From positions 1 through 60,934 of the forward strand of contig JBKPHM010000104.1 in assembly GCA_046729855.1 (NCBI GenBank): a stretch of DNA of 60,934 nucleotides. Direction: 5' to 3'. This document shows, piece after piece, positions 1 through 8,103 of the stretch (the stretch's first letter is position 1; each line of letters begins with the position of its first letter). The translations under genes and the position numbers were made by a program. The notes below the pieces were generated by a model. The model ran no database searches and was not told the origin of the DNA. It saw only the letters and a list, made by a program, of their open reading frames with translations. Origin of the DNA: DATHSY01 sp046729855 (GTDB lineage Bacteria > Actinomycetota > UBA4738 > HRBIN12).

Positions 1-1155
1 GGGGTCCAGGCCGAACCGGACGGTCACGACGGCCAGGTAATAGCCGATCGCCAGCGTCAGCGGAAGGGTCAGCAGTCCCGCGGTGAGCGCGACGGCGACG
101 GTCTTCCACGCGCCGGGAGCCGCGAGGCCTCGCAGCTCGGAGAGCCCGAACGCGACGAGCCCGATGAGCACGAACACCGCCGCCCCGAGCGTCGATACGA
201 TCGCCCCATCCACGAGCGCAGGCGGCTCGGGCAGACCCTTCGGCGTGAGGATGCCCAGCCGCAGCTTCGACGACAAGCGGGACGACAGGATCCCGCCGAG
301 GGCGCCGGCCTGCGACACGAACGGCGGGATCAGCGATAGGAACACCGGAAACTCACGGAAGTGGTCGAACTGCGACTGGAGCAGCGCGCCGGCGAGAATG
401 TCGAGGGCCGGCGTCAACATGATGATCGGCACCATCTCGAGCACGATCCGCCGTACGGGCGACACGTCGACCATCGACCGAGCGATCGCGGCGAGCGCGA
501 GCGTCACACCGACGAGGGCGGCCGCCGCGTTCAGCCAGTCGACGCGGGTCAAGAACGTCGCGAAGAACAGCGCCGGGATCGTGACCATGTCGCCGACGGC
601 GGTCACCATCGGGGTCGCGACGGAGTCCAGGTCGTAGCCGCGGCGGTACGACGTCACCGCCATCCAGACCGTGACGATCATCGTGATGCCCGAGCCGATC
701 GCGCCACCGATCACGGAGATCGTGAGGAGGTCGACCAGCCCGATGGAATCGAGGCCGAACGCGATCGCGGCGACGTACGCGAGGATCGCGACATACAGCG
801 ACGAGGCGAGCGTCAGGACCGCGCCCGCGCGCACGTTCTGGCTGAGCACGCCGCTGGGGTCCCAGGTGACCTCGAACGTTCCCGCGTGCGTGCTCGTCCC
901 GAGACGAGCACCCATCGCCCCCGAGATCGCCCCGCGGACGCCCACCGCGGCCGGGATCAGGATGATCAGACCGTCGAGCTCATGCAGGGTCCCGGTGATC
1001 GACGCGAGCGTGAGGCCCGCGACGAACCCGGCGAGCGTCGAGAGGCCAAGGGCTGCGGCACCCTGCCGGAGCGTCGACCGCTCGCCTCGCCAGTAGGTGA
1101 ACAGGCGCCCGGTACGGCGTCGTATGCGCCTCAGCGCGTGGCCTTTGGTCGACAT
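1..1155 (-). CDS. SLC41/MgtE-type divalent cation transporter (3' end cut by window edge)
   Basis: The reading frame runs off the left edge of the window; 385 codons are visible. The product is a polytopic membrane protein made of two MgtE membrane domains in tandem, with no N-terminal MgtE_N domain and no CBS pair, which is the architecture of the SLC41 family. The half-repeat signatures LIPAAVGVRGAI and LIPPFVSQAGALGG mark the two domains, and DSVATPMVTAVGD is the conserved pore-region motif. It is the close paralogue of the next gene, which continues about 27 residues beyond the point where this one is cut. Known MgtE/SLC41 proteins carry Mg2+ or other divalent cations; the exact ion is not visible here. 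The ATG at 1155 follows GGAGGC nine bases upstream, and that SD lies in a small hairpin. Confidence 0.85.
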   Translation of the reverse strand, partial: MSTKGHALRRIRRRTGRLFTYWRGERSTLRQGAAALGLSTLAGFVAGLTLASITGTLHELDGLIILIPAAVGVRGAISGAMGARLGTSTHAGTFEVTWDPSGVLSQNVRAGAVLTLASSLYVAILAYVAAIAFGLDSIGLVDLLTISVIGGAIGSGITMIVTVWMAVTSYRRGYDLDSVATPMVTAVGDMVTIPALFFATFLTRVDWLNAAAALVGVTLALAAIARSMVDVSPVRRIVLEMVPIIMLTPALDILAGALLQSQFDHFREFPVFLSLIPPFVSQAGALGGILSSRLSSKLRLGILTPKGLPEPPALVDGAIVSTLGAAVFVLIGLVAFGLSELRGLAAPGAWKTVAVALTAGLLTLPLTLAIGYYLAVVTVRFGLDP

Positions 1156-1164
1156 GTCGGTGGA

Positions 1165-1180
1165 GCCTCCGGGCGGAGGC
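1165..1180 (-). promoter_or_regulatory. Hairpin covering the ribosome binding site of the first MgtE-like gene
   Basis: On the minus strand GCCTCC-GCCC-GGAGGC forms a perfect six-base stem. The 3' arm GGAGGC is itself the Shine-Dalgarno sequence of the gene starting at 1155. In RNA this could limit translation. Because the region is GC-rich, a short stem like this may also be chance. Confidence 0.35.
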
Positions 1181-1231
1181 CGCCCGAGTATCCGTCGGCC
1201 CACCGGCCCCGACAATCATCGGCCTCGCCGG

Positions 1232-2470
1232 TCAGGCTCGCGCGAGCACGCCGAGGGCGCCCATCACGGCGAGGACGCTCGTGACCCCGGCCAGGTCCAT
1301 AACGCTGGTGATCACCGGGACGCTGTGGTTGTCGGGATCCAGGCCGAACCGGAACGTCGCGATCGCGAGGTAGTAGGCGACCCCGATCTGGAGCGGCGTG
1401 ACGAGCACGCCGGCAAGGATCGTCCCCGCGATCAGCGTGCCGGGGGAGGGGCGCGCGAGCGACGTCAGGTCGGCGAGTGCGAACGAGACCACGCCGATGA
1501 GCGCGTACACGACCATGCTCAGCACGATGGCGGCCGACGCGTCCAGGATGGCTGGCCCCTCAGGCAGCCGCCGAGGCGCGATCACACCCAGCTGAAGCTT
1601 CGAGGTTATCCGCGACGAGAAGATCCCGCCGACGGCGCCCGCCTGCGACACGAACGGCGGGATCAGGACGAGCAACACCGGGATCGCGAGCAGTTCCTCG
1701 TCCCGGGCGCGCAGCAGCCCGCCGGCGAGGACGTCTAGGACGGGCGTCAGCGCGATCACCGCCGTCATCTCGATCGCGACGCGGCGGACGCGCGCGCTCG
1801 GCGACGTGTAGGAACGGACGGCACCCGCGACGCCCGCCACGACACACGCGACACCGAGGACCGTCGCGAGGGCGTCGAAGCGGAGCAGGAGCGTCGCGAG
1901 ATAGAGGGTCGGCAACGTGGCGACGTCGCCGAGCGCGGTCACCATCGGCGTGGCGACAGAGTCGATGTCCCAACCCCGTCGGTGCGACGCAGCGCTCAGC
2001 GCGATCGTGAGCGCCAGGATCAGCAGCGACCCGAGGACGCCGCCAACGACCGAGACCATGATCAGGTCCGGGAACGACATCGCCACGCGGTGCCCCGACG
2101 CCGCCATGATCGCGCGGGCGAGGATGGCCAGCCAGAGCGAGGACGACAGCGTCGTCAGCAGCGCCACGGACGCGTTGTCGGCGAGCACACCGCCGCGTCG
2201 CAACGACGGGACGAGCGTGCCGGTCGCGTTCGCCGTGCCGAGACGCGCGCCGATCGACCCGAAGATCGTGCCGCGCATCCCAACCGCCGCAGGGATCAGG
2301 ACCAGCAGCTCTGGATAGGTCTCGAGCGTGCCGGAGATGTGGGCGAGGATCAGCCCGGCGCCGAACCCGGCCAGCGTGCTGAGCGCCAGCGCGACGAGGG
2401 CCTGACGGAGCGTCCGTCGGTCCGCGCGCCAGAACGCGACCAGACGCCGCAGCGGCATCGCGAAGCCCAT
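1232..2470 (-). CDS. SLC41/MgtE-type divalent cation transporter
   Basis: A 412-residue polytopic membrane protein, a tandem paralogue of the gene at the window's left end. It has two MgtE membrane domains. The first carries LVLIPAAVGMRGTIFGS and DSVATPMVTALGD. The second carries LVLIPPFVSQAGAVGG and DNHSVPVITSVMD, so an internal duplication is evident. It lacks the cytoplasmic N domain and CBS domains that gate classical MgtE, so any gating must work differently. It probably moves Mg2+ or a related divalent ion across the cytoplasmic membrane. The start could be the ATG at 2470 or the internal ATG at 2458; there is no well-placed SD. The 76-base gap to the next gene suggests co-transcription of the pair. 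Confidence 0.88.
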   Translation of the reverse strand: MGFAMPLRRLVAFWRADRRTLRQALVALALSTLAGFGAGLILAHISGTLETYPELLVLIPAAVGMRGTIFGSIGARLGTANATGTLVPSLRRGGVLADNASVALLTTLSSSLWLAILARAIMAASGHRVAMSFPDLIMVSVVGGVLGSLLILALTIALSAASHRRGWDIDSVATPMVTALGDVATLPTLYLATLLLRFDALATVLGVACVVAGVAGAVRSYTSPSARVRRVAIEMTAVIALTPVLDVLAGGLLRARDEELLAIPVLLVLIPPFVSQAGAVGGIFSSRITSKLQLGVIAPRRLPEGPAILDASAAIVLSMVVYALIGVVSFALADLTSLARPSPGTLIAGTILAGVLVTPLQIGVAYYLAIATFRFGLDPDNHSVPVITSVMDLAGVTSVLAVMGALGVLARA

Positions 2471-2510
2471 AACGGGACGCCCATCGCGTCGGTCCTCCCT
2501 TCGGCCGGAC

Positions 2511-2528
2511 GGGAGCGAGGCCGCTCCC
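2511..2528 (-). promoter_or_regulatory. Leader hairpin upstream of the second MgtE-like gene
   Basis: GGGAGCG and CGCTCCC form a perfect seven-base stem around a four-base loop, about 40 bases upstream of the transporter start at 2470. It may be an attenuator or an operator. It does not match a known Mg2+ riboswitch that I recognise. Confidence 0.3.
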
Positions 2529-2578
2529 CGGCCCGGAGCAGTATGGAGGCGGTCCAGGTACGGGGCAACGACCCGGCT

Positions 2579-3499
2579 TCAGACCCAGTCGCGCGTGCAG
2601 AACAGCCAGAACGCGAGGCCGGCGTATGGCCCGTAGCGGCGGAACCTGCGCAGGATCGTCGCGTCCGGGACCGGCTTCGACCGGCCGAGCACCCTCGCGT
2701 ACGTCGGGCGGCTCCACGAGTCGAGGATCAGCCGCGAGTAGCGGCCGATCGTCATCATGATGTGGGCCGCCGCGTAGGGCCCGACGCCCGGGAGCGCGAG
2801 CAACTGCCGTTCGAGCTCGTCGTCCGGCAGCTCGTCCCGCGTCGCGCGCTGGAGTCCGTCGAGGTCGAGATCTCCGGCGGCCACCCTGCGCGAGATCTCC
2901 GCCAGGTATCGCCCGCGGTACCCGGCGCGGACGACGTCGCGGTAGAACGCTTCAGGCGCCTCGGCCATGGCGGTTGCGGTCGGGAACGTGCGGCCCCACC
3001 GGCCCTCGGGTGAACCGGGCGCGGCCTCGCCGAGGTTCGCCACGATCGCGCGCACCATCCGCTGGGTCGCCGACCAGGCGCAGTTCGTCGTGCAGATCGT
3101 CTTCACGACGTCCTCGAACACGCTCGGGCTCTGCACCATCCGGCCCGCGCCCGCGGTCGCCCACGCCAGATCGGGATCCTCCGCGGCCATCGCATAGAAC
3201 GCGGAGAGGTCGGCATCGAGCCGAAGCACGTGGCGAACGCGGTCGAGGAGGTGGCGGGCGGCGGCATCACCGATCCGCGGGCCGAGGATCGTGACGGTCC
3301 CGCGGCCGCGCCGGCCCTCGGCGATGACGACGGTCCGCGGCCGCGACCGCGGGAACGCGAGCGTCGTCTGGAGCGTCCGGGCCGCCTCGTCCAGCCGCAT
3401 CGGCGGCAGGTCCACGAACCCGTGCGAGTTCATCGTCCGCCACAGGTCGACGGGTTCCGCGCCGGCCCCGACCAGCGCGAACGAGAGCGTCTGCGGCAT
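2579..3499 (-). CDS. AlkA/OGG1-superfamily DNA glycosylase (HhH-GPD)
   Basis: A base-excision repair glycosylase of about 306 residues. The helix-hairpin-helix is LLALPGVGPYAAAHIMM, followed by the catalytic aspartate in LILDSWSRPTY. At the position where OGG1-type bifunctional enzymes have a lysine, this protein has Tyr (GPYAA). That suggests a monofunctional AlkA-like enzyme for alkylated bases, although the substrate is not proven. The N-terminal part (about 1-110) fits the AlkA_N-like beta domain. I prefer the ATG at 3499 because TACGAT lies seven bases before it. The ATG at 3508 would sit inside that box. It is divergent from the gene at 3535. Confidence 0.8.
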   Translation of the reverse strand: MPQTLSFALVGAGAEPVDLWRTMNSHGFVDLPPMRLDEAARTLQTTLAFPRSRPRTVVIAEGRRGRGTVTILGPRIGDAAARHLLDRVRHVLRLDADLSAFYAMAAEDPDLAWATAGAGRMVQSPSVFEDVVKTICTTNCAWSATQRMVRAIVANLGEAAPGSPEGRWGRTFPTATAMAEAPEAFYRDVVRAGYRGRYLAEISRRVAAGDLDLDGLQRATRDELPDDELERQLLALPGVGPYAAAHIMMTIGRYSRLILDSWSRPTYARVLGRSKPVPDATILRRFRRYGPYAGLAFWLFCTRDWV

Positions 3500-3506
3500 C
3501 TGTCCC

Positions 3507-3527
3507 ATCGTAGGCGTCGGATAGCAT
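3507..3527. promoter_or_regulatory. Divergent -10 boxes for the glycosylase and the HesB-like gene
   Basis: Minus-strand TACGAT (3512-3507) ends seven bases before the ATG at 3499. Plus-strand TAGCAT (3522-3527) ends seven bases before the GTG at 3535. Both starts therefore look leaderless. Confidence 0.6.
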
Positions 3528-3534
3528 CGCGAGC

Positions 3535-3834
3535 GTGATCGAGTTCACCGACTGGGCCGTGGACATCCTGCGGCGCTCGCACGAGGCCGCTCGGCGGTTC
3601 AACCCGGACGCGACCGTCCGGATGGCTCGCGGCGACGGCGGCGTGTCGTTCCAGCTCACCGACGAACCGGTCCCGGGCGACGCGCGAGTCGTCGGCGACG
3701 GGTTCGAGCTGCTCGTCGAACGCGGCCTCGAGGGGATCGTCGACGTCGTCGAGCCCCACGACCGGCTGATCCTGCGCCCGCCCGGCTCGACCGAGCGAAG
3801 CGCGCGCCGCGAGGAGGAGGGCGGTCGAGGGTGA
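3535..3834 (+). CDS. Small HesB/IscA-fold-like protein without cysteines
   Basis: A 99-residue protein I do not firmly recognise. The segment VRMARGDGGVSFQLTDEPVPGD followed by a short strand-rich stretch (ELLVERGLEGIVDVV) resembles the A-type carrier fold of IscA/HesB. However, all cluster-binding cysteines are missing, so it cannot hold an Fe-S cluster in the usual way. The C-terminus is a charged Arg/Glu-rich tail. The GTG start is set by a TAGCAT box seven bases upstream. It overlaps the start of the DksA-type gene, so the two are probably co-translated. The function is unknown. Confidence 0.6.
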   Translation: MIEFTDWAVDILRRSHEAARRFNPDATVRMARGDGGVSFQLTDEPVPGDARVVGDGFELLVERGLEGIVDVVEPHDRLILRPPGSTERSARREEEGGRG

Positions 3835-4178
3835 TGGATGCGGCGGGGGCGAGGCCGGTCCTGCTGGAGCGGAAGGCCGCCCTCGAGTCGGAGCTCGGCG
3901 TCCTGACAGAGACGCCTCGGGACCCGATGGGGGCCGTCTCGTTCGGCAAGCGAATCGGTGAGGGGACGAACCAGGCGGTCGAGCGGATCACGCAGACCTC
4001 TGCCGCGCGCTCGCTGTGGGCCAAGCTGCAGGACGTCCAGCGTGCGCTGGCGAAGATCGATGCCGACACGTATGGGACCTGCGACGGCTGCGGCGGGCCG
4101 ATCGAACCAGAACGACTCGAGACGATCGCGTGGGCGACCCGCTGCGTCCGGTGCGCGTCCGAACGAACGCCGCGCTGA
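3834..4178 (+). CDS. DksA/TraR-family zinc finger protein
   Basis: A protein of about 114 residues with an N-terminal helical part, rich in Arg/Glu/Ala as in the DksA coiled coil, and a C-terminal four-cysteine zinc finger. The finger reads CDGCGGPI, then 17 residues after the second cysteine, RCVRC. DksA/TraR proteins bind the secondary channel of RNA polymerase and tune transcription during stress; whether this one does so is inferred. The start is either the ATG at 3834, giving a TGATG junction with the preceding gene, or the GTG at 3831; I chose the ATG. A purine-rich GAGGAGGAGGG lies just upstream. Confidence 0.85.
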   Translation: MDAAGARPVLLERKAALESELGVLTETPRDPMGAVSFGKRIGEGTNQAVERITQTSAARSLWAKLQDVQRALAKIDADTYGTCDGCGGPIEPERLETIAWATRCVRCASERTPR

Positions 4179-4185
4179 CCGGCCA

Positions 4186-5472
4186 CTAGGCCGGTTCGCC
4201 CGCGTGGTAGTTCCAGAAGGCGGGAACGAGCGCGGCAAGCGTCAGCGTTCCTGCGACGCAGAGTAGGCCGCCGGAGACGACGGAGACCTGCGGCGAGAAC
4301 GCCTGCGCGACCAACCCCGCCTCGAGGTCCCCGAGCCGCGGGCCGCCCGTCACGACGAGGATGTGGATCCCGTTCAGGCGTCCGCGGAGCGCCTCCGGGA
4401 CCGACAGCTGCAGGATCGTGTTTCGGAACACCGCCGAGACGACGTCGGCGCCGCCCGCGATCGCGAGGCACAGCAGCGCCAGCCACACCCGGTCGCCGGC
4501 GAGCCCGAACGCGGTGATGCCCGCGCCCCAGAGCACCACCGCCACGATCACGGCGCGACCCTGATGGCGGATCCGTCCGACCCACCCCGTCGTGAGCGCG
4601 CCGACAAGCGCGCCAACGGCGGGAGCCGAGAACAGGAGTCCCGCGACGCGCTCGCCCGCGTGGAACTGCGAAGCGGCCAGAAACGGGAACAGCGCTCGAG
4701 GCATGCCGAACACCATCGCCACGATGTCGACGAGGAACGTCGACTGCAGCACCGGGCGCCCTCGCAGGTACGCGAAGCCTTCCCGCACGGCCGACCAGCC
4801 GGTCGGGGAGCCCGGCGCGCGCTCGGGTCGCATCGGACGGATCGACAGTGCCGCGAGGAGCATCGCCCCGTACGTGAGGAGGTCGATCAGGTATGCGACG
4901 GCGACGTCGAACTCCGCGATCACGAGCCCGGCGAGCGCCGGGCCGACGAGAGCCGTCGCGTTCCACACGACCTGGTTGAGCGCGGCAGCGGCCGGCATCA
5001 GCTCGCGCCCTACGAGCCGCGGGGTCATCGCCGAGCGCGTCGGGCCATCGAGGGCTGACGTCGCCGCGATCAGCCCGACACCCGCGTACACCGTCCAGAT
5101 CGGCGTCTCGTCCATCAGCGCCGCCGCGAACAGCAGCCCGGATGCGGCGATGTAGGAGAGCTGAGCCCCGAGCAGCAACGTTCGGCGGTCGTACACGTCG
5201 ACGAAGGTGCCGGCGACGAGCGTCCCGATTACCAGCGCGACGAGGCCCACCAGCCCGATGGCGCCGACGGCCGCGGCTGACCCCGTCAGCTCGCGCATCT
5301 GCACGAACGTGGCGACGAGCGTGAAGTGGTAGCCGGTCTCGGAGACGGCGAGTCCCAGCCAAAGCCGCCGGAAGTCGCGCGAGGCCCGAAGCGGGGAGAG
5401 GTCCACGGCGATCCGCCGGACGGCGGCGCCGACACGGGAGGGCGTCCGACCATTCGTCCCCCGCTCGCCCAT
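4186..5472 (-). CDS. MFS transporter, EntS-like exporter family
   Basis: A 428-residue major facilitator protein with about 12 predicted membrane helices. The N-terminal segment LRASRDFRRLWLGLAVSETGYHFTLVA and the loop DVYDRRTLLLGAQ are typical of the MFS_3 group that includes enterobactin exporters and many drug exporters. The substrate cannot be read from the sequence. The start ATG at 5472 is preceded by TACGGT with a six-base gap, so the mRNA looks leaderless. A longer in-frame extension runs through the divergent SDR gene and is an artefact. It is divergent from the SDR gene with 36 bases between the starts, so the two promoters interlock. Confidence 0.85.
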   Translation of the reverse strand: MGERGTNGRTPSRVGAAVRRIAVDLSPLRASRDFRRLWLGLAVSETGYHFTLVATFVQMRELTGSAAAVGAIGLVGLVALVIGTLVAGTFVDVYDRRTLLLGAQLSYIAASGLLFAAALMDETPIWTVYAGVGLIAATSALDGPTRSAMTPRLVGRELMPAAAALNQVVWNATALVGPALAGLVIAEFDVAVAYLIDLLTYGAMLLAALSIRPMRPERAPGSPTGWSAVREGFAYLRGRPVLQSTFLVDIVAMVFGMPRALFPFLAASQFHAGERVAGLLFSAPAVGALVGALTTGWVGRIRHQGRAVIVAVVLWGAGITAFGLAGDRVWLALLCLAIAGGADVVSAVFRNTILQLSVPEALRGRLNGIHILVVTGGPRLGDLEAGLVAQAFSPQVSVVSGGLLCVAGTLTLAALVPAFWNYHAGEPA

Positions 5473-5478
5473 GCCGAG

Positions 5479-5499
5479 ACCGTAGCAAGCGTCTACGAT
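5479..5499. promoter_or_regulatory. Interlocked divergent -10 boxes (MFS and SDR genes)
   Basis: Minus-strand TACGGT (5484-5479) lies six bases before the MFS ATG at 5472. Plus-strand TACGAT (5494-5499) lies nine bases before the SDR ATG at 5509. The start codons are only 36 bases apart, so both promoters occupy the same small spacer. Confidence 0.55.
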
Positions 5500-5508
5500 G
5501 CGGCGGCC

Positions 5509-6291
5509 ATGCCAACCAGGTCCGGACGCTCCGTGCTGGTGACCGGCGGCGCGCGCGGGATGGGTCGCGCGTGCGGGGAGCGGTTCCTGTCCCTCGGCGA
5601 CGCGGTCATCCTGGCCGACGTCGACGCCGAGGCCGTGGCCAAGACGGCCGCCGCGCTCTCGGGTCCGGACCGCGAGGTCCGGTCGGCGGTAGCGGACGTG
5701 CGCTCCGCTGCCGATTGCGAACGGATGGTCGCCGAGGCAGCGGGCGACCCCGGCGGGCTGGACGTCCTGATCAACTGCGCCGGGGTCTGGGTCGAGGGAC
5801 CGAGCGCCGAGATGACCGAGCACGACTGGGACCGAACGGTGGACGTCAACCTGAAGGGCACGTTCTTCGCGTGCCGGTTCGCGATCCCGCACCTCGAGCG
5901 GTCCGAGGGGTGCATCGTGAACCTCGCCTCGGACGTCGGGCTGATGGGCAGCGCGGGCGCCGCGATCTACTCGGCGACCAAGGGCGGCGTCGTCACCCTC
6001 ACGAAGTCGCTCGCGCTCGAGCTCGCCCCGCTCGGCGTCCGGGTCAACGCGGTCTGCCCGAACGACGTGGACACACCGATGCTGGCCGGGCAGGCGCGCG
6101 AACACGGCGGCGACGACCCACAGGCGTACCTCGACGCGCTGCTCGCCCGGTACCCCCAGCGGGAGCGCGCGCGATTCATCCGACCGGAGGAGGTGGCCGC
6201 GCTCGTCGCGTTCCTGTGCTCGCCCGAGGCCGCGCCGATCACCGGCGCCTGCATCGCGATCGACTTCGGCAGCACCGCGGGAGTGGCGTGA
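5509..6291 (+). CDS. Short-chain dehydrogenase/reductase (classical SDR)
   Basis: A 260-residue NAD(P)-dependent oxidoreductase. The Rossmann motif is TGGARGMG at the N-terminus. The structural motif NCAG is present, and the catalytic Ser-Tyr-Lys are in LASDVG and YSATK. After the first strand it has an acidic residue (ADVDAE), which usually favours NAD+ over NADP+. The substrate is unknown; the 260-residue length is standard for FabG-like enzymes. The ATG start is supported by a TACGAT box nine bases upstream. A small membrane protein gene begins one base after its stop codon, so the two are probably co-transcribed. Confidence 0.9.
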   Translation: MPTRSGRSVLVTGGARGMGRACGERFLSLGDAVILADVDAEAVAKTAAALSGPDREVRSAVADVRSAADCERMVAEAAGDPGGLDVLINCAGVWVEGPSAEMTEHDWDRTVDVNLKGTFFACRFAIPHLERSEGCIVNLASDVGLMGSAGAAIYSATKGGVVTLTKSLALELAPLGVRVNAVCPNDVDTPMLAGQAREHGGDDPQAYLDALLARYPQRERARFIRPEEVAALVAFLCSPEAAPITGACIAIDFGSTAGVA

Positions 6292-6292
6292 G

Positions 6293-6568
6293 ATGTGTCT
6301 GGTGGCCGTGCTCGCCCTGCTGATGCCGCGGCTCGTGATGATCCTGCTCTGGCTGCTGCCGACGCATTACCTGAGCGACGCGTACGGGACGTGGGTGTGG
6401 CCGCTCTTGGGGTTCTTCCTCCTGCCGACGACCACCATCGCGTACGCGGTCGCCGAGAACGAGTTCGGCGGCGCCAGCGGATGGGGACTCGTGATCGTGA
6501 TCCTGGGTGTCGCACTCGATCTCGGGCTGCTCAGCGGCGGCCGCGGCATCTTCCGGCGCGACCAGTAG
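6293..6568 (+). CDS. Small membrane protein
   Basis: A 91-residue protein with three hydrophobic segments (about residues 3-20, 34-53 and 64-80). The conserved-looking loop YLSDAYGTWVWP lies between the first two, and the C-terminus is short and basic. I do not recognise a named family, although short proteins of this type occur in many actinobacteria. It starts one base after the SDR stop codon and so belongs to that transcript. No function can be assigned. Confidence 0.7.
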   Translation: MCLVAVLALLMPRLVMILLWLLPTHYLSDAYGTWVWPLLGFFLLPTTTIAYAVAENEFGGASGWGLVIVILGVALDLGLLSGGRGIFRRDQ

Positions 6569-6580
6569 CGCCTCTCCCCA

Positions 6581-7924
6581 CTAGCCGGCAGCGCCGATCG
6601 CGTCGTCCAGGATCTGCAGCCCTTCGTCCAGCAGCGGCTCGTCGATCGTCAGCGGCGGCAGCAGCCGGATCACGTTGTCGTAGGTCCCCGCCTTCAGCAG
6701 GATGAGCCCGTCGCCGAGGGCCCGCTGCACGATTCCCGTGCCGGTCTCGCCGTCGATCGGCTCTTTGGTCGCGCGCTCGCGCACTAGCTCGATCGCCGTC
6801 ATCATGCCGCGTCCACGGACGTCGCCGACGATGGCGTGGCGCTGCTGTATCTCGCGCAGGCGCGCGATGATGCGCTCGCCCAGGGTCCTCGACCGCTCGA
6901 GCAGCCGTTCGCTCTCCATCTGGTCGAGCACCGCCAACGCGGCCGCCGCCGCGACCGGGTTGCCGCCGTAGGTGCCGCCGAGGCCGCCGACGTGGACGGC
7001 GTCCATGATCTCGGCGCGACCCGTGACGGCGGAGATCGGAAGCCCGCCGCCGAGCGACTTGGCCGAGGTCACGATGTCCGGCACGACGTCCTCGTCCTCG
7101 ATCGCGAACCAGCGGCCCGCGCGGCCCATGCCGCTCTGGATCTCGTCGGCGATGAATAGGATGCCGTTCTCGCCGCAGAACTCCGCGACCCCCTTCAGGA
7201 ACCCGGGTGCCGGGACGACGAAGCCGCCCTCGCCCTGGATCGGCTCGACGATCACCGCCGCGATGTTCTGCTCGCCGATGTGCTTGTGCATCTCGTCGAT
7301 CGCGTACGCCAAACACGACGCCGCGCATGTCTCGGACGTCCCGCCGGTCGGGCATCGGTACGGGTACGCGAACGGCAGCCGATACACCTCGGGCGCGAAC
7401 GGCCCGAAGCCCTGCTTGTAGGGCATCACCTTCGCGGTGAGCGACATCGCGAGCAGTGTGCGTCCGTGGAACGCGTGGTCGAACACGACGACCGCCGGCC
7501 GCTTCGTGTGGTAGCGCGCGATCTTGATCCCGTTCTCGACGGCCTCGGCGCCGGAGTTCGCGAACAGCGTCTTCTTCGCGAAGTCGCCGGGCGCGAGGGC
7601 GTTCAAGCGCTCGGCGAGCGCGATGTACGGCTCGTTGGCGGTCACGTGGAAGCACGTATGCGTGTCGAGCTCGAGCTGGCGCTGCGCGGCCTCGACGACG
7701 GGGGGCGACGTGTGCCCGACGTTCAGCACCGAGATGCCGGTGGCGAAGTCGATCAGGCGGTTGCCGTCGACGTCCTCGATGATCGCGCCGGACGCGCGCG
7801 CCGTCACGATCGGATGGATGTTCGACACTCCCGATGCGACGGCGTCCCTGCGACGCTCGAAGAGCTCCTTCGACCGGGGACCAGGGATCTCGGTGACGAC
7901 CTTGCGCTCCTGCGGGATGTCCAC
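6581..7924 (-). CDS. gabT: 4-aminobutyrate aminotransferase
   Basis: A class III PLP aminotransferase of 447 residues. It transfers the amino group of 4-aminobutyrate to 2-oxoglutarate, giving succinate semialdehyde and glutamate. Visible features are NSGAEAVENGIKIAR (PLP phosphate binding), VEPIQGEGG, DEIQSGMGRAG with the PLP aspartate, and the Schiff-base lysine in TSAKSLGGG. The enzyme could also act on other omega-amines such as 5-aminovalerate. The GTG start at 7924 has AGGAGG about ten bases upstream. It is divergent from the PucR regulator, with matching inverted repeats in the shared spacer, and lies near two aldehyde dehydrogenase genes. Together these point to GABA/putrescine catabolism. 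Confidence 0.9.
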   Translation of the reverse strand: MDIPQERKVVTEIPGPRSKELFERRRDAVASGVSNIHPIVTARASGAIIEDVDGNRLIDFATGISVLNVGHTSPPVVEAAQRQLELDTHTCFHVTANEPYIALAERLNALAPGDFAKKTLFANSGAEAVENGIKIARYHTKRPAVVVFDHAFHGRTLLAMSLTAKVMPYKQGFGPFAPEVYRLPFAYPYRCPTGGTSETCAASCLAYAIDEMHKHIGEQNIAAVIVEPIQGEGGFVVPAPGFLKGVAEFCGENGILFIADEIQSGMGRAGRWFAIEDEDVVPDIVTSAKSLGGGLPISAVTGRAEIMDAVHVGGLGGTYGGNPVAAAAALAVLDQMESERLLERSRTLGERIIARLREIQQRHAIVGDVRGRGMMTAIELVRERATKEPIDGETGTGIVQRALGDGLILLKAGTYDNVIRLLPPLTIDEPLLDEGLQILDDAIGAAG

Positions 7925-7969
7925 GCTCGCTGCCCTCCTGTGCTGAGCCTCTCTGGGTTCGACCGGGGA

Positions 7970-7998
7970 AGCATCCTCCGGTCGCGGCGGACTGTCAG
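7970..7998 (-). promoter_or_regulatory. Candidate gabT promoter
   Basis: The minus strand shows CTGACA (7998-7993), a 17-base spacer and GATGCT (7975-7970). This is a plausible -35/-10 pair with a start point near 7963. The -10 is a weak match, so this is a proposal. The upstream dyad centred at 8037 would sit near -74. Confidence 0.4.
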
Positions 7999-8029
7999 GC
8001 GTCCCGCAGCCAACGAGGGGTCGCGGCTT

Positions 8030-8044
8030 TGTACGCTCCGTCCA
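8030..8044. promoter_or_regulatory. Candidate PucR operator 2
   Basis: TGTACG-CTC-CGTCCA matches the perfect dyad at 8081-8095 in 11 of 12 arm positions. The two are centred 51 bases apart, about five helical turns. This copy lies upstream of the proposed gabT promoter, at a position typical for activation. Confidence 0.5.
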
Positions 8045-8080
8045 GTCCGGGGCATGTCAGCGCCCCATCGGCGCGCCTTC

Positions 8081-8097
8081 TGTACGGAACGTACAAT
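8081..8097. promoter_or_regulatory. Candidate PucR operator 1 overlapping the pucR -10 box
   Basis: TGTACGGAACGTACA (8081-8095) is a perfect inverted repeat with six-base arms and a three-base spacer. It overlaps TACAAT (8092-8097), which lies six bases before the pucR GTG. Binding here would block the promoter, which suggests autorepression. Confidence 0.6.
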
Positions 8098-8103
8098 CCG
8101 CAG

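Noticed and set aside
361..1284. Long plus-strand open frame of 307 codons opposite the MgtE-like gene
   Set aside because: Its translation is Arg/Asp/His-rich with no domain, the pattern expected on the antisense strand of GC-rich genes. The minus-strand frame encodes a clear MgtE family protein.
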